Below, in pieces: positions 1 through 8,339 of a DNA stretch of 64,000 bases (position 1 is the first letter of the stretch; each line of letters begins with the position of its first letter). The position numbers and the translations under genes are program-made. Source of the DNA: Shimia sp039969785 (GTDB lineage: Bacteria > Pseudomonadota > Alphaproteobacteria > Rhodobacterales > Rhodobacteraceae). The stretch covers positions 241,623 through 305,622 of the forward strand of contig NZ_JBDVNC010000016.1 in assembly GCF_039969785.1 (NCBI RefSeq). The letters are read 5' to 3'. Under the pieces are notes generated by a model. That model saw only the letters and a program-made list of their open reading frames with translations. It searched no databases and was not told the origin of the DNA.

Positions 1-475
1 CCTCTTTGATGTCGCGAAATGTGTTGCGGAAAATATTCTGATCTGACCCGGCCACATAGTCCTTTTCCCAATCGAATTTCCAGTCGTCATCCTTGTATCG
101 GTTTGCCAGGGGATGGAATGAAAAGTTCATTGACCCCATGTTCAGCGAACACATCTCGGGGCTAAAGGTTTTGGCCGGGGTGATCCGGTCCTGAATGGAC
201 AACGTCAGCGACCCCCCGGTCGACAGGTTCACAACGGCATCCGATGCCTGCTTAATGCGTGGCAAAAATGGCGCGAAATCGCGGGGATCAACTGAGGGAG
301 ATCCGTCGTTGGGATTGCGCGCATGAAGATGCAGGATCGACGCGCCCGCCTCGGCTGCATCCATCGCCTGCTTTGCAATGTCGTCATACGTATATGGCAG
401 CGCGTCAGACATGGTTGGCGTGTGGATTGCACCGGTAACGGCACATGTAATAATTGTTTTCTTTTGACGTCCCAT
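1..475 (-). CDS. Beta-keto acid cleavage enzyme (BKACE, DUF849), partial
   Basis: The first 158 residues are visible; the C-terminus lies beyond the left edge. The start is ATG at 475, one base after the stop of the LivM-like permease. The N-terminus has the family pattern: TCAVTGAIHTP at about 10-20, then AGASILHLHAR, where H49 and H51 form the HxH pair that binds zinc in 3-keto-5-aminohexanoate cleavage enzyme. The family condenses a beta-keto acid with acetyl-CoA to give acetoacetate (or a derivative) plus a new acyl-CoA. The substrate cannot be read from this fragment. As last gene of the visible operon, after a beta-hydroxyacid dehydrogenase, it would take that enzyme's beta-keto product. 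Confidence 0.88.
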   Translation of the reverse strand, partial: MGRQKKTIITCAVTGAIHTPTMSDALPYTYDDIAKQAMDAAEAGASILHLHARNPNDGSPSVDPRDFAPFLPRIKQASDAVVNLSTGGSLTLSIQDRITPAKTFSPEMCSLNMGSMNFSFHPLANRYKDDDWKFDWEKDYVAGSDQNIFRNTFRDIKE

Positions 476-476
476 G

Positions 477-1505
477 TCAGACTCCCTTTTCTTGTTTCGG
501 GGCAATCACGCGATACCCCAGTGGAAAAAGCTGCAAATCAAATCGGCTGCGGATTAGTCCCCAAATGCCCTTGGGGGCTTTCAACATCATAACGATGGCC
601 ACCACTCCAAGAACGATCAGATAAGTCGTGCCAAGGTCAGCAAGTGTTTCGCGCAGCGCAAAAAATACCAGCGTCCCGATGATTGGCCCCTCGATGGTTC
701 CAATACCTCCGATTACAACGATGAATATTACGAATGCTGTCCAGTCGTTTACGCTGAATGCGGCATCGGGTGAAATGCGCAGTTTTTGTAGGAAAATCAG
801 CGCGCCGATCATCGACGTCAGCGCCGAAGTAACAACGTAGACAGTGAACTTAGTGCGCCAGATGTCGATGCCCAGTGACCCTGCGGCGAGTTCGTTGTCG
901 CGGATCGCAGTCAAGGCCAGTCCTTTTCGCGATCTCAGAAAAAGATATACCGCCGTCACGACCAACACTGCGGCCCCTAGTGCCAGCCAGTAGCTTAACG
1001 ACTCCCGCATCGCGCGCTTGGAAGCGAGTGATTTGACAATGGCTACGGGCAACGAGGAACCTGACCCGCCGCCAAGCGCCGAAATCTGCGCAAACCCCAG
1101 CCGGAACACTTCGGCTATCACCCATGTTCCAATCGCAAAATAGGCACCGCGCAACCGGAAAATCAGCACCGCCACCGGAACCGAAATCAGCGCGCCCAAA
1201 ACACCTGCCGACGCGATCGCAGCCACAGGGTGCAGCCCACCTAACATCGTCAGGGCAAACAGCATATAGCCGCCAAACCCGACAAAAGCCTGCTGTCCGA
1301 CAGAGACCAGCCCGGCATACCCCGCCATAAGGTTCCAAAGGCTTGCAAGGGCGAGATACAAAAACAGCTCCCCCATAAGGCGCATATCGGCTCGCCCGGC
1401 CCACCATGGGGCAGCGATCAAAGTGATCAAGACAAGCGCGCCCAACACTGCAGATACCTGGGCAGCGCGGGACGAACGGGTTACAGAATAGTCCTGAATG
1501 CTCAT
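477..1505 (-). CDS. LIV-type ABC transporter permease (LivM-like)
   Basis: A 342-residue membrane protein with the LivM layout: several hydrophobic segments and the loop LWNLMAGYAGLVSVGQQAFVG near residues 55-75, typical of branched-chain amino acid permeases. The reading frame is open further upstream, but ATG 1505 is chosen because it overlaps the LivH-like stop by four bases (ATGA), a translational-coupling arrangement, and gives MSIQDY before the first membrane segment. It forms the inner-membrane channel with the LivH-like protein. LIV-type systems also carry aromatic acids, amides, urea and other small solutes, so the name does not fix the substrate. Confidence 0.9.
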   Translation of the reverse strand: MSIQDYSVTRSSRAAQVSAVLGALVLITLIAAPWWAGRADMRLMGELFLYLALASLWNLMAGYAGLVSVGQQAFVGFGGYMLFALTMLGGLHPVAAIASAGVLGALISVPVAVLIFRLRGAYFAIGTWVIAEVFRLGFAQISALGGGSGSSLPVAIVKSLASKRAMRESLSYWLALGAAVLVVTAVYLFLRSRKGLALTAIRDNELAAGSLGIDIWRTKFTVYVVTSALTSMIGALIFLQKLRISPDAAFSVNDWTAFVIFIVVIGGIGTIEGPIIGTLVFFALRETLADLGTTYLIVLGVVAIVMMLKAPKGIWGLIRSRFDLQLFPLGYRVIAPKQEKGV

Positions 1506-2365
1506 GCTGCGATCCTCGGGAACAGGCCGTTTGGCCGAATGGCAAGGATCACCAGAAAGACGATATGTCCGGACAGGATTTGCCATCCGGGATCAATTTT
1601 TGCGCCCACGGTCTGGGCCACGCCCAAAATGACACCGCCTGCCAACGTTCCCCACAGATTTCCAAGACCGCCGATTATCACGGCTTCAAACCCAAAGATC
1701 AGGCGCCCACCGCCAATGGAGGGATCAAAGCTTGTGCGAATGCCCAGCAAGATGCCCGCAATGGCCGTCACCGCCAATGCAAGCGCCATGGCCAGCCCGA
1801 AGATGTGACGTCTGTTCAAGCCCATCAACTGCGCAATATCCTGATTGTCCGAAACAGCACGGAAAGCCCGCCCAAGGCTCGTATGGTAAAAGGTCCACTG
1901 CAATCCCCAGATCACAACAAGGGCGACCAAAAACGTAAGGACCGGCAGCACACCAAGTGTTAGATCACCCAGCGCAAAGCTTGCCGTTTCCAATGCCCCT
2001 GCATCCATTTTTTGCGGATCGGCAGTGTACACTTCCAGCAGTCCATTTTGCAAAATCACGCTCAGCCCGAAAGTCACCAAAAGAGGGGGCAGCAGGTCGT
2101 CTCCCAATGTCTGGTTCAACAAGCCCCGCTGCAGCACATAGCCAATGGCGCCCATCGTCGGCACCACAAGGACCAAGGCAACAAGCGGGTGTATCCCGGT
2201 TGCCGATGTCACCGTCAGCCCCAAATAGGCCGCAAGCACAATAAGATCACCATGGGCGATATTAACCAATCGCATCACCCCGAAAATCAACGACAAACCA
2301 GCTGCAAACAGCGCGTAAAGCCCGCCCAGCAAAGTGCCCTGAACAATAGCATTCAGCCAATCCAT
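1502..2365 (-). CDS. LIV-type ABC transporter permease (LivH-like)
   Basis: A 287-residue inner-membrane permease. MDWLNAIVQGTLLGGLYALFA at the N-terminus and LIFGVMRLVNIAHGDLIVLAAYL shortly after are hallmark LivH segments; a GFEAVIIGGLGNLWG stretch lies in the C-terminal half. Start ATG 2365 is one base from the stop of the LivF-like gene; the open frame extends about 47 codons further up, but that part overlaps livF and lacks family character. It pairs with the LivM-like subunit and the two ATPases in the same operon. Confidence 0.9.
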   Translation of the reverse strand: MDWLNAIVQGTLLGGLYALFAAGLSLIFGVMRLVNIAHGDLIVLAAYLGLTVTSATGIHPLVALVLVVPTMGAIGYVLQRGLLNQTLGDDLLPPLLVTFGLSVILQNGLLEVYTADPQKMDAGALETASFALGDLTLGVLPVLTFLVALVVIWGLQWTFYHTSLGRAFRAVSDNQDIAQLMGLNRRHIFGLAMALALAVTAIAGILLGIRTSFDPSIGGGRLIFGFEAVIIGGLGNLWGTLAGGVILGVAQTVGAKIDPGWQILSGHIVFLVILAIRPNGLFPRIAA

Positions 2366-2366
2366 G

Positions 2367-3074
2367 TCATTCGATCCCAAAATAAGCGCGCGAGATGTCC
2401 TCGCGGGAAACCGTGTCAGACGCGCTTTCAAGGGACACGCGCCCTTCTTGCAGGCAATAGACACGGGAAGAAACGGACAGCGCCTTTGTGATGTCCTGTT
2501 CGACAATCATGGCGCTCATCCCTTCTCCGATGATGTCAGGCAAAGCCTTGTAGATGTCCTTGATAATGATCGGCGCCAACCCAAGGCTGATCTCGTCAAA
2601 CAAGATCAAATCCGGGTTCGCCATCAGGGCCCTGCCAATCGCAACCATTTGCTGTTGGCCGCCCGACAACGATGTCGCCCCTTGATCCTTGCGGTCTTTC
2701 AGAATTGGAAAAAGCCGGTAAACCGCATCCAAATCCCATGGACCAGACCGCCCAACCTGCGCCCCGATCATCAGGTTCTCACGCACAGAAAGAGACGGGA
2801 AAAGCTGCCGGCCTTCGGGCACCATTGCCAGGCCACGCATGGCCACTTCGTCGGCCCGCAGGCTGCTGATATCTTTTCCGCGATATTTGATCTGGTTCGC
2901 GCCGTTGTCCAACAACCCGGTTATCGAGCGCATCAGCGTGGTTTTACCAGCTCCGTTAGCGCCAATAATGGCCAAAATCTCACCGGGTTTCACGTCCAGT
3001 TCGACACCATAGAGCGCTTGGAAATCGCCATAAAAAGCATCAAGATCCGATATTTGCAGAATTGTGTCAGGCAT
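2367..3074 (-). CDS. LIV-type ABC transporter ATPase (LivF-like)
   Basis: 235 residues, the usual size for LivF. Walker A is GANGAGKTT (38-46), the signature is LSGGQQQM, and Walker B is LILFDEISLGLAP. Start ATG 3074 overlaps the LivG-like stop by eight bases; the longer frame upstream only copies the livG antiparallel reading. It powers the importer from the cytoplasmic face together with LivG. Confidence 0.92.
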   Translation of the reverse strand: MPDTILQISDLDAFYGDFQALYGVELDVKPGEILAIIGANGAGKTTLMRSITGLLDNGANQIKYRGKDISSLRADEVAMRGLAMVPEGRQLFPSLSVRENLMIGAQVGRSGPWDLDAVYRLFPILKDRKDQGATSLSGGQQQMVAIGRALMANPDLILFDEISLGLAPIIIKDIYKALPDIIGEGMSAMIVEQDITKALSVSSRVYCLQEGRVSLESASDTVSREDISRAYFGIE

Positions 3075-3795
3075 CCGCTTCGATCCCCAGATAAATTTCT
3101 TTGACTTCCGGGCTGTCCATGATGACATGTGGGTCGCCTTCGGCAATTTTTCTGCCAAAATCGATCACGATAAGCCTGTCCACCACTGCCAAAAGAGCGT
3201 GAACGACATGTTCAATCCATATAATCGTGACGCCGCCTGCGTGAATTTCCCTGATGGTTTGTACCAAAGACTGGCACTCGGCCTCGGTCAGGCCACCCGC
3301 GATTTCGTCCAGCAACAACAGTTTTGGCTTGGCGCATAAGGCGCGTGTCAGCTCCAGTCGTTTCCGCTCGAGCAGTGTTAAGCTGCCTGCCAGCACGTTT
3401 GCTTTGGCCAGCAATTCGGTTTTCTCCAGCACCGACAGACAAAACATTTCGGCCGAATGTCCGCGCATTCCGGCCGACTGCGTGGCGGCAATCATTGCGT
3501 TTTCAAACACCGTCATGCCCGAAAATGGCTGTGGTACCTGAAACGACCTTGCGATCCCGGCGTGACTTCGGCGCGCAGCTGTCCAGCCTGTTACGTTTTG
3601 TCCGTCAAACTGAACCTGCCCTGCATCTGGCCCAAGCGTCCCGGTGATCAGATTAAACATCGACGTTTTGCCCGCGCCGTTTGGTCCGATCACGCCCAGC
3701 GCGTCGCCCTGCTGAACCTCGTAGCTTAGCGCATCGGCAACAGTCACCGCCCCGAAAGCTTTGTTCAGAGAATCCAGTTTTAAAAGAGTGCTCAT
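3067..3795 (-). CDS. LIV-type ABC transporter ATPase (LivG-like)
   Basis: 242 residues. Walker A is GPNGAGKTS (37-45) and Walker B is LLLLDEIAGGL. The signature region reads LTLLERKRLELTRAL instead of LSGGQ, a variant seen in some LivG proteins. It is followed by the IWIEHVVHAL H-loop segment. It lies 52 bases downstream of the binding-protein gene and overlaps livF by eight bases. Together with LivF it should form the nucleotide-binding pair of the importer. Confidence 0.9.
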   Translation of the reverse strand: MSTLLKLDSLNKAFGAVTVADALSYEVQQGDALGVIGPNGAGKTSMFNLITGTLGPDAGQVQFDGQNVTGWTAARRSHAGIARSFQVPQPFSGMTVFENAMIAATQSAGMRGHSAEMFCLSVLEKTELLAKANVLAGSLTLLERKRLELTRALCAKPKLLLLDEIAGGLTEAECQSLVQTIREIHAGGVTIIWIEHVVHALLAVVDRLIVIDFGRKIAEGDPHVIMDSPEVKEIYLGIEADA

Positions 3796-3847
3796 TTTCG
3801 CCTCAGGAATGAGAGTGCGGCGCCTTGAACCGGCGCCGCTTTGTGCG

Positions 3848-5122
3848 TTACGCCAACAGTTTCATTTCTGCCGTTACCGGGATGTCAGGTGCCGCGGAAT
3901 TTGCCACGATCTTAAGGTCAAACGCGTCGCCTTCCTTTTGCCACTGACCGGCAACCAACGGCGTTTTCGTGACGTTGTTGATTGGCCCATTGGCCCAATT
4001 CACATTCCCAACGATCGTGTCCAGATTGGTTCCGGTTATCGCCGAAACGATGGCCTCGGGATCTTCAAGGTCTTCCGCGCGAGACACGACATCCGCCACC
4101 ACTTCAAACAACGCGTGTTTGAACCCAATCGGCTGCGTCCAGGGACGTCCGGTTGATGACGCATATCCGTCTGCAAGCTCTTTTGATGACGCCCCGCTCA
4201 GCGAAGACGCAAACGGATGATTGGGCGACCACCAAACTTCAGACGACAACCCGTCGCCACGATCGCCCAGCGATGCAATGACCGACGGGAAGAGCAACGC
4301 CTTGCCGATAGTGACTATCTTGGGATTGAAGCCCTGTTGAGCCGCCTGAGACCAGAAAGTCGCGAAATCAGGTGGGATCATGTTACCGGTAACGATTTCA
4401 CATCCTGCGTCCTTGAACGCTGCAATATAATTCGAAAAGTCATCCGAAAGCGGCTGGTACCGGCCCGGATCGATCAGATTGTATCCGGCTGCGGCCAATG
4501 GCTTGGGCAATCCCAGCTCTGCATGACCCCACGCATTGCCATCCGCATCATTTGGGAACAACCCGCCAACGGTCTTTGGCACACCGGTGCTTCCCCACAT
4601 ATCCAGAAACGCGCCAATCACGTCCTCCAGGCCCCAGAAGAAATGATAGGTCGAGGCAAACCCTTCGCCCGGCACCCCGTTGCGACCGAAGAAATAAGGC
4701 TGCCACGGGCAATCAGTGGTGATGCACGGCACTTCGTTGACCTCGGCCTGATCTGAAACCGGGTTAACGGTGTCAGGCGTTGATGCGGCGACAATGATGT
4801 CCACCTCATCGCCAAGGATCAGATCGGCGGCCACTTCGGCGGCACGGTTTGGGTTTGACTGGCTGTCTTTCGAAATGATTTCGACGCTCCAGCTTTTGCC
4901 ATTGTTTTCAATGCCACCGGCAAAGGCTTTCTCAATGCCTGCCAACACATATTCGTCCGCTTCGGCAAAACCGGCCAATGGACCGGTGCGCGGGCTGACG
5001 TGGCCAATGCGCAGTGTCGGCGTCGCGGCATAGGCGCGCGAGCTTTTGAGAATGGCGGGTGTCGCCACAAGTGCACTTGCCCCCAATAGGAATGATCTGC
5101 GAGTCGTTTGTTTCTTCTTCAT
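3848..5122 (-). CDS. Periplasmic substrate-binding protein of LIV-type importer (Tat signal)
   Basis: 424 residues. The N-terminus is a twin-arginine signal, RRSFLLG at 8-14, followed by a short hydrophobic stretch and AYA-A near 32-33 as the likely cleavage site, so the protein is probably exported folded through Tat. The mature part starts with TLRIGHVSPRTGPLAGF, the opening of the Leu/Ile/Val-binding (peripheral-binding type 6) family. It sits between the catabolic genes and the transporter genes in one operon. The ligand cannot be told from sequence; the neighbouring enzymes suggest a small acid, amide or lactone. Confidence 0.9.
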   Translation of the reverse strand: MKKKQTTRRSFLLGASALVATPAILKSSRAYAATPTLRIGHVSPRTGPLAGFAEADEYVLAGIEKAFAGGIENNGKSWSVEIISKDSQSNPNRAAEVAADLILGDEVDIIVAASTPDTVNPVSDQAEVNEVPCITTDCPWQPYFFGRNGVPGEGFASTYHFFWGLEDVIGAFLDMWGSTGVPKTVGGLFPNDADGNAWGHAELGLPKPLAAAGYNLIDPGRYQPLSDDFSNYIAAFKDAGCEIVTGNMIPPDFATFWSQAAQQGFNPKIVTIGKALLFPSVIASLGDRGDGLSSEVWWSPNHPFASSLSGASSKELADGYASSTGRPWTQPIGFKHALFEVVADVVSRAEDLEDPEAIVSAITGTNLDTIVGNVNWANGPINNVTKTPLVAGQWQKEGDAFDLKIVANSAAPDIPVTAEMKLLA

Positions 5123-5168
5123 GTCTGGTCCTCCCTGCGCTGGTACCTTTCCCAGCCTCCGTTTCGTG

Positions 5169-6092
5169 CTACAAAATGTTGTCCAGTTTCTTCAGGTGGG
5201 CAGTCACCCGGTCACGGACGGCCTGTGCTTCGGCCTCTGTCCAAGTGCGAAACCCTTCGCCTGTCTTCATGCCCAGCCGCCCCTCTTTCACCAGTTGTTC
5301 CAAATAAGGCGACGGGCCTTGCCTATCTTCTAAGTCGTGCAAAACGTTTTCATGGATATCCAGCGTCAGATCAGTTCCAACAAGATCCGCGTTTTCCAAC
5401 GGTCCGAGAACTGCCAGCCGACGGCCAAAACTTGCCTTGATCACCGTATCAACGGATTGGGCGTCACAAATCCCGTTTTCCACAAGGCTTACAGCCTCGC
5501 GCCACAATGCATGCTGCAAGCGATTGCCAATAAAGCCAGGCACATCCTTGTGTACCATAACCGGTGTTTTGCCAGCATCCTGCAACAGGTCGTACATAGA
5601 CTGCGCCACGTTTGAATCAGTCCATTCGGTCCGCACCACTTCGACCAGCGGGATCATATGCGGCGGGTTCCACCAATGTGTTCCAACGGCCCGCGCCTTG
5701 TTGCGCAGTTTTGACATGATTTGAGTGATTGGTATCACAGAGGTGTTGGACGCCAGGATGCAGTCTTGTGGTGCATGCTCCTCGATTTCGGCAAATAGCT
5801 GTTGCTTTAGGCCCAGCTTTTCTGGGGCCGCCTCAAACACAAAATGTGCATCGCGCACCGCCGCTGCAATGCTGTCATCAACTCTGATCCGTTTCAGCGC
5901 ATTGGCGGTGGATGTGCCGTCTTCACCCAGATCCTGCATGCTTTGGTGTATTCGATCAATCACGCTGTCCCGCGCTTCGGCGTTCGGATCTGTGATCGCA
6001 ACGTTTTGACCAGCACGTGCCAGGATCAGCGCAATCCCGTGCCCCATAAGCCCGGCGCCAACCATTGCGATATTTTGATTTTTCGTCACCAT
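5169..6092 (-). CDS. NAD-dependent beta-hydroxyacid dehydrogenase (3-hydroxyacyl-CoA dehydrogenase family)
   Basis: 307 residues with the two-domain 3-hydroxyacyl-CoA dehydrogenase layout. The Rossmann motif is VGAGLMGHG (11-19). SNTSVIP and GTHWWNPPHMIPLVEVV carry the Ser and His positions of the active site; PGFIGNRLQHALWREA opens the helical C-terminal domain. The GTHWWNPP form resembles members acting on free hydroxy acids (L-gulonate 3-dehydrogenase, L-carnitine dehydrogenase) more than CoA thioester enzymes; this is inference. Start ATG 6092 is four bases after the SDR stop; an upstream in-frame extension would overlap the SDR by about 95 bases. With the BKACE downstream it suggests oxidation of a beta-hydroxy acid to a beta-keto acid followed by cleavage. 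Confidence 0.85.
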   Translation of the reverse strand: MVTKNQNIAMVGAGLMGHGIALILARAGQNVAITDPNAEARDSVIDRIHQSMQDLGEDGTSTANALKRIRVDDSIAAAVRDAHFVFEAAPEKLGLKQQLFAEIEEHAPQDCILASNTSVIPITQIMSKLRNKARAVGTHWWNPPHMIPLVEVVRTEWTDSNVAQSMYDLLQDAGKTPVMVHKDVPGFIGNRLQHALWREAVSLVENGICDAQSVDTVIKASFGRRLAVLGPLENADLVGTDLTLDIHENVLHDLEDRQGPSPYLEQLVKEGRLGMKTGEGFRTWTEAEAQAVRDRVTAHLKKLDNIL

Positions 6093-6096
6093 CTGA

Positions 6097-6879
6097 TCAG
6101 CCCGCCGTATAACCGCCATCGGCATATAAAATATGGCCGGTGTAGAAATCAGACGCCTTGGATGCGAGAAACAGTAGCGGTCCGGCAAGGTCTTCTGGTT
6201 CGCCCAATCGCCCCTTGGGGACGCGGCTCAAGAAACCATTGCGCACTTTTGTGGCCTCTTCGGTGTCTTCAAACATCCATGCCGTCAGTGGCGAACGGAA
6301 CACTGTTGGAGCGATCGCGTTGACCGTGATACCGTCCCCCCCCAATTCGCACCCCAAAGCTTTGGTCATGCCGTCCGTTGCGGCCTTGGACGCGCAATAA
6401 GCTGTATACCCAGCCGGATGTCCCAGCAGCCCACGCGCAGAGCTCACCAAAACGATTTTGCCATGGCCCTGTTGCTTCATCTGAGCCGCCGCCGCTCTGG
6501 CCAAAAGCCAGGTTTGCGTCACATTGGCATCCATCACCGCATTGAATGTTTCCGGTGGCATGTCATTGATCAGGGCTACTTTGTTCATGCCCGATGCCAC
6601 CACCAGAATGTCGAGTTGCCCATAGGTTTGCACAGCTTTCGCAACCAACCCATTGCACGTATCTTCGTCTATAGGGCGCGCATTGATCGTTGTGACTTCC
6701 ACCCCCATCCCGCGACATTCGGTTGCAATTTCATTGAGCGACGCCTGATTTCCAGCCACAAGCACCAACCGGCACCCCGCCCCTGCCAGCACACGCGCTG
6801 CAACCATCCCAAAAGCACCGGACGCACCAGTGATCAACGCCACATTGTCACGCACATCAAACATCGCATGAGGTGTCAT
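6097..6879 (-). CDS. Short-chain dehydrogenase/reductase (SDR)
   Basis: 260 residues, classical SDR length. The cofactor loop is TGASGAFG (17-24), with Ala replacing the usual second Gly. The active site has SS near 146-147, Y161 and K165 (YCASK). DPETFNAVMDANV-like and C-terminal YTGHILYADGG segments fit the family. It starts three bases after the cupin stop, so the two are co-transcribed. Substrate unknown; it would oxidise or reduce an alcohol or ketone in the same pathway as the beta-hydroxyacid dehydrogenase next to it. Confidence 0.85.
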   Translation of the reverse strand: MTPHAMFDVRDNVALITGASGAFGMVAARVLAGAGCRLVLVAGNQASLNEIATECRGMGVEVTTINARPIDEDTCNGLVAKAVQTYGQLDILVVASGMNKVALINDMPPETFNAVMDANVTQTWLLARAAAAQMKQQGHGKIVLVSSARGLLGHPAGYTAYCASKAATDGMTKALGCELGGDGITVNAIAPTVFRSPLTAWMFEDTEEATKVRNGFLSRVPKGRLGEPEDLAGPLLFLASKASDFYTGHILYADGGYTAG

Positions 6880-6882
6880 ATC

Positions 6883-7227
6883 TTAAGCCTCCGGAGTATA
6901 TGGAATAACCACAAGCATCGTGCACACGTCGTTACGACGGTTTTCGATCTTGCGAATTTCGTTGGGAGGAATTGTGCAACTGTCGTATTTGCCCAATGTT
7001 GTCTCCACGCCATCCACGATGACGGTCATTTCGCCCTCAAGGACTACATAGACCTTCTCGAACGGTGTCGAATCCGGCCCTGCGCCGCCACCGGGCAAGA
7101 ATTGGCTCAGCCCAACCCATTGATTGTCTGGACCGCCCTCTTCAAACCCCTGAAGTCGCAAACCAACCACTCCAAAGTGATTTGGTGCTTCATAAGGGAC
7201 AGCGTCATTGAATTTTTTCAGATGCAT
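6883..7227 (-). CDS. Small cupin-domain protein lacking the usual metal ligands
   Basis: 114 residues, one cupin barrel. The core reads GPDSTPFEKVYVVLEGEMTVIVDG, where the usual HxH of cupin motif 1 is replaced by S-T-P-F-E; the Gly-rich LEGEMTV turn is kept, and motif 2 (CTIPPNEIRKIEN) has no His either. It may bind a ligand without metal or be an isomerase-type cupin that works differently. Start ATG 7227 is chosen because the frame further up lacks family similarity and runs toward the cyclase gene (60 bases upstream). Function unknown. Confidence 0.75.
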   Translation of the reverse strand: MHLKKFNDAVPYEAPNHFGVVGLRLQGFEEGGPDNQWVGLSQFLPGGGAGPDSTPFEKVYVVLEGEMTVIVDGVETTLGKYDSCTIPPNEIRKIENRRNDVCTMLVVIPYTPEA

Positions 7228-7287
7228 TCGGATACTCCCGCTCGGCGAAAATGAGGCCGCCAGTTGCCCGGCGGCCAACCAGATTAC

Positions 7288-8124
7288 TTAAAATTCTGAT
7301 CCGTCATCGATCCGGAAGCTCTGGCTCTTGTCGATCATCGCCACCAGGCGAATGATGCACCCGTCGCCGCGATCCCAATTCCATGGGAAAAAGGCGAATG
7401 TACATCGTTTGCCAGTGACTGCGTCCAGATCACCGCCTACATTCTCGATGCCCAGAATACCGTTCTTAAACAAGATGTTGTGCACAGGTTCCCAATCCGG
7501 AAAATCGTCTTTCCAATCGTTGCCGCCGGACCATTCGCGATATTCGTCTTCCAGATGCGGCAACAAAGGACCGTTGCGTTGTGGACCGATCGCGGTTGCA
7601 AGCGGATGATCATTGGCCTGCGTGTCATGGCCGACAACTTTAACGCCCTTTTCGACCATCCACTCTCCGGCGGATGCGACAAGCCCCGGGCAATACGCAA
7701 AATAGTCACCGTCTTCATAATCGTGATGCCAGCCGGTGTTGAGGATAAGAACATCCCCCTTGCGGATCGCGTGCCCACACGCCTTTTCCAGATCTTCGCC
7801 GGTAATCGGCTCCCACTTTTTCTTGGGGATCGACACCACGATCCCGGTCCCAAAGAAATGCGGTAGCGGTACTTCGTCAATGAATGGTGTTCCCTGCACC
7901 ACATGCGCGGGTGCATCGATATGCGTTGTGGCATGCATTGTTGTTGTGATGCGTTGGCTCAACACACCAGACTTGGCCATATAGTGGATGCGCTCGATCT
8001 TGGTGTCCTGAAAATACGGCCAGTTTGGATTCTGAAATCCAAATCGATGGCTCAGGTTATAGAACTCCAATCCCATGTCGTTGTCGGTGTTTGCCTGAAA
8101 CTCAATGCCACGTATTTCAACCAT
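7288..8124 (-). CDS. Cyclase-family metal hydrolase (kynurenine formamidase-like)
   Basis: 278 residues. HATTHIDAPAH at 64-74 is the cyclase-family signature (HxGTHxDxPxH in kynurenine formamidase), whose His and Asp residues bind the metal. The family hydrolyses amide or lactone bonds such as N-formylkynurenine and isatin. GWHHDYEDGDYF and KVVGHDTQANDHP are further conserved-type stretches. Start ATG 8124 gives MVEIRG; it is the first gene of the leftward operon and faces the divergent IclR gene across about 215 bases holding three palindromes. It likely opens a ring or hydrolyses an amide as the first catabolic step. Confidence 0.82.
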   Translation of the reverse strand: MVEIRGIEFQANTDNDMGLEFYNLSHRFGFQNPNWPYFQDTKIERIHYMAKSGVLSQRITTTMHATTHIDAPAHVVQGTPFIDEVPLPHFFGTGIVVSIPKKKWEPITGEDLEKACGHAIRKGDVLILNTGWHHDYEDGDYFAYCPGLVASAGEWMVEKGVKVVGHDTQANDHPLATAIGPQRNGPLLPHLEDEYREWSGGNDWKDDFPDWEPVHNILFKNGILGIENVGGDLDAVTGKRCTFAFFPWNWDRGDGCIIRLVAMIDKSQSFRIDDGSEF

Positions 8125-8220
8125 CGCGCATATCTCCTCTGTTCGCCGAAAACCCGGCGTTAGTGATATCAAAATGTCAGGGTGGCTCCTCCCACCTGTC
8201 TCACATAGTGATGCACGTGC

Positions 8221-8276
8221 ACCGCATTGCGGTCAAGAAAAAATCGCAATACGGCCCAACTGTACCGCATTGCGGA
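8221..8276. promoter_or_regulatory. Three spaced ACCGCATTGCGGT palindromes (putative IclR-family operator)
   Basis: Site 1 at 8221-8233 is a perfect 6-base inverted repeat (ACCGCA-T-TGCGGT). Site 3 at 8264-8276 matches it at 12 of 13 positions. Site 2 at 8243-8255, read on the other strand, matches at 10 of 13. Centres are 22 and 21 bases apart, about two helical turns, so a protein would bind along one face. A perfect palindrome TGCACGTGCA (8212-8221) abuts site 1. The sites lie between the cyclase start (8124) and the IclR start (8340). Binding by the adjacent IclR protein is inference. Confidence 0.65.
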
Positions 8277-8339
8277 ACACTCAGTTTACTTGTATCCTGT
8301 CCCTGCACCCAACGGCGAATCGAAAGAAACACTCCTCAT

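Noticed and set aside
850..1545. Long minus-strand open frame inside the LivM-like gene
   Set aside because: Same strand, different frame of a clear permease gene; no domain and Cys/Arg-rich composition typical of an off-frame reading.
2364..3104. 246-codon plus-strand frame opposite the LivF-like gene
   Set aside because: Antisense to a well-defined ATPase; no family motif or ribosome site.
6418..7254. 278-codon plus-strand frame opposite the SDR and cupin genes
   Set aside because: Spans two real genes in antisense and is rich in His/Arg as expected of a mirror frame.
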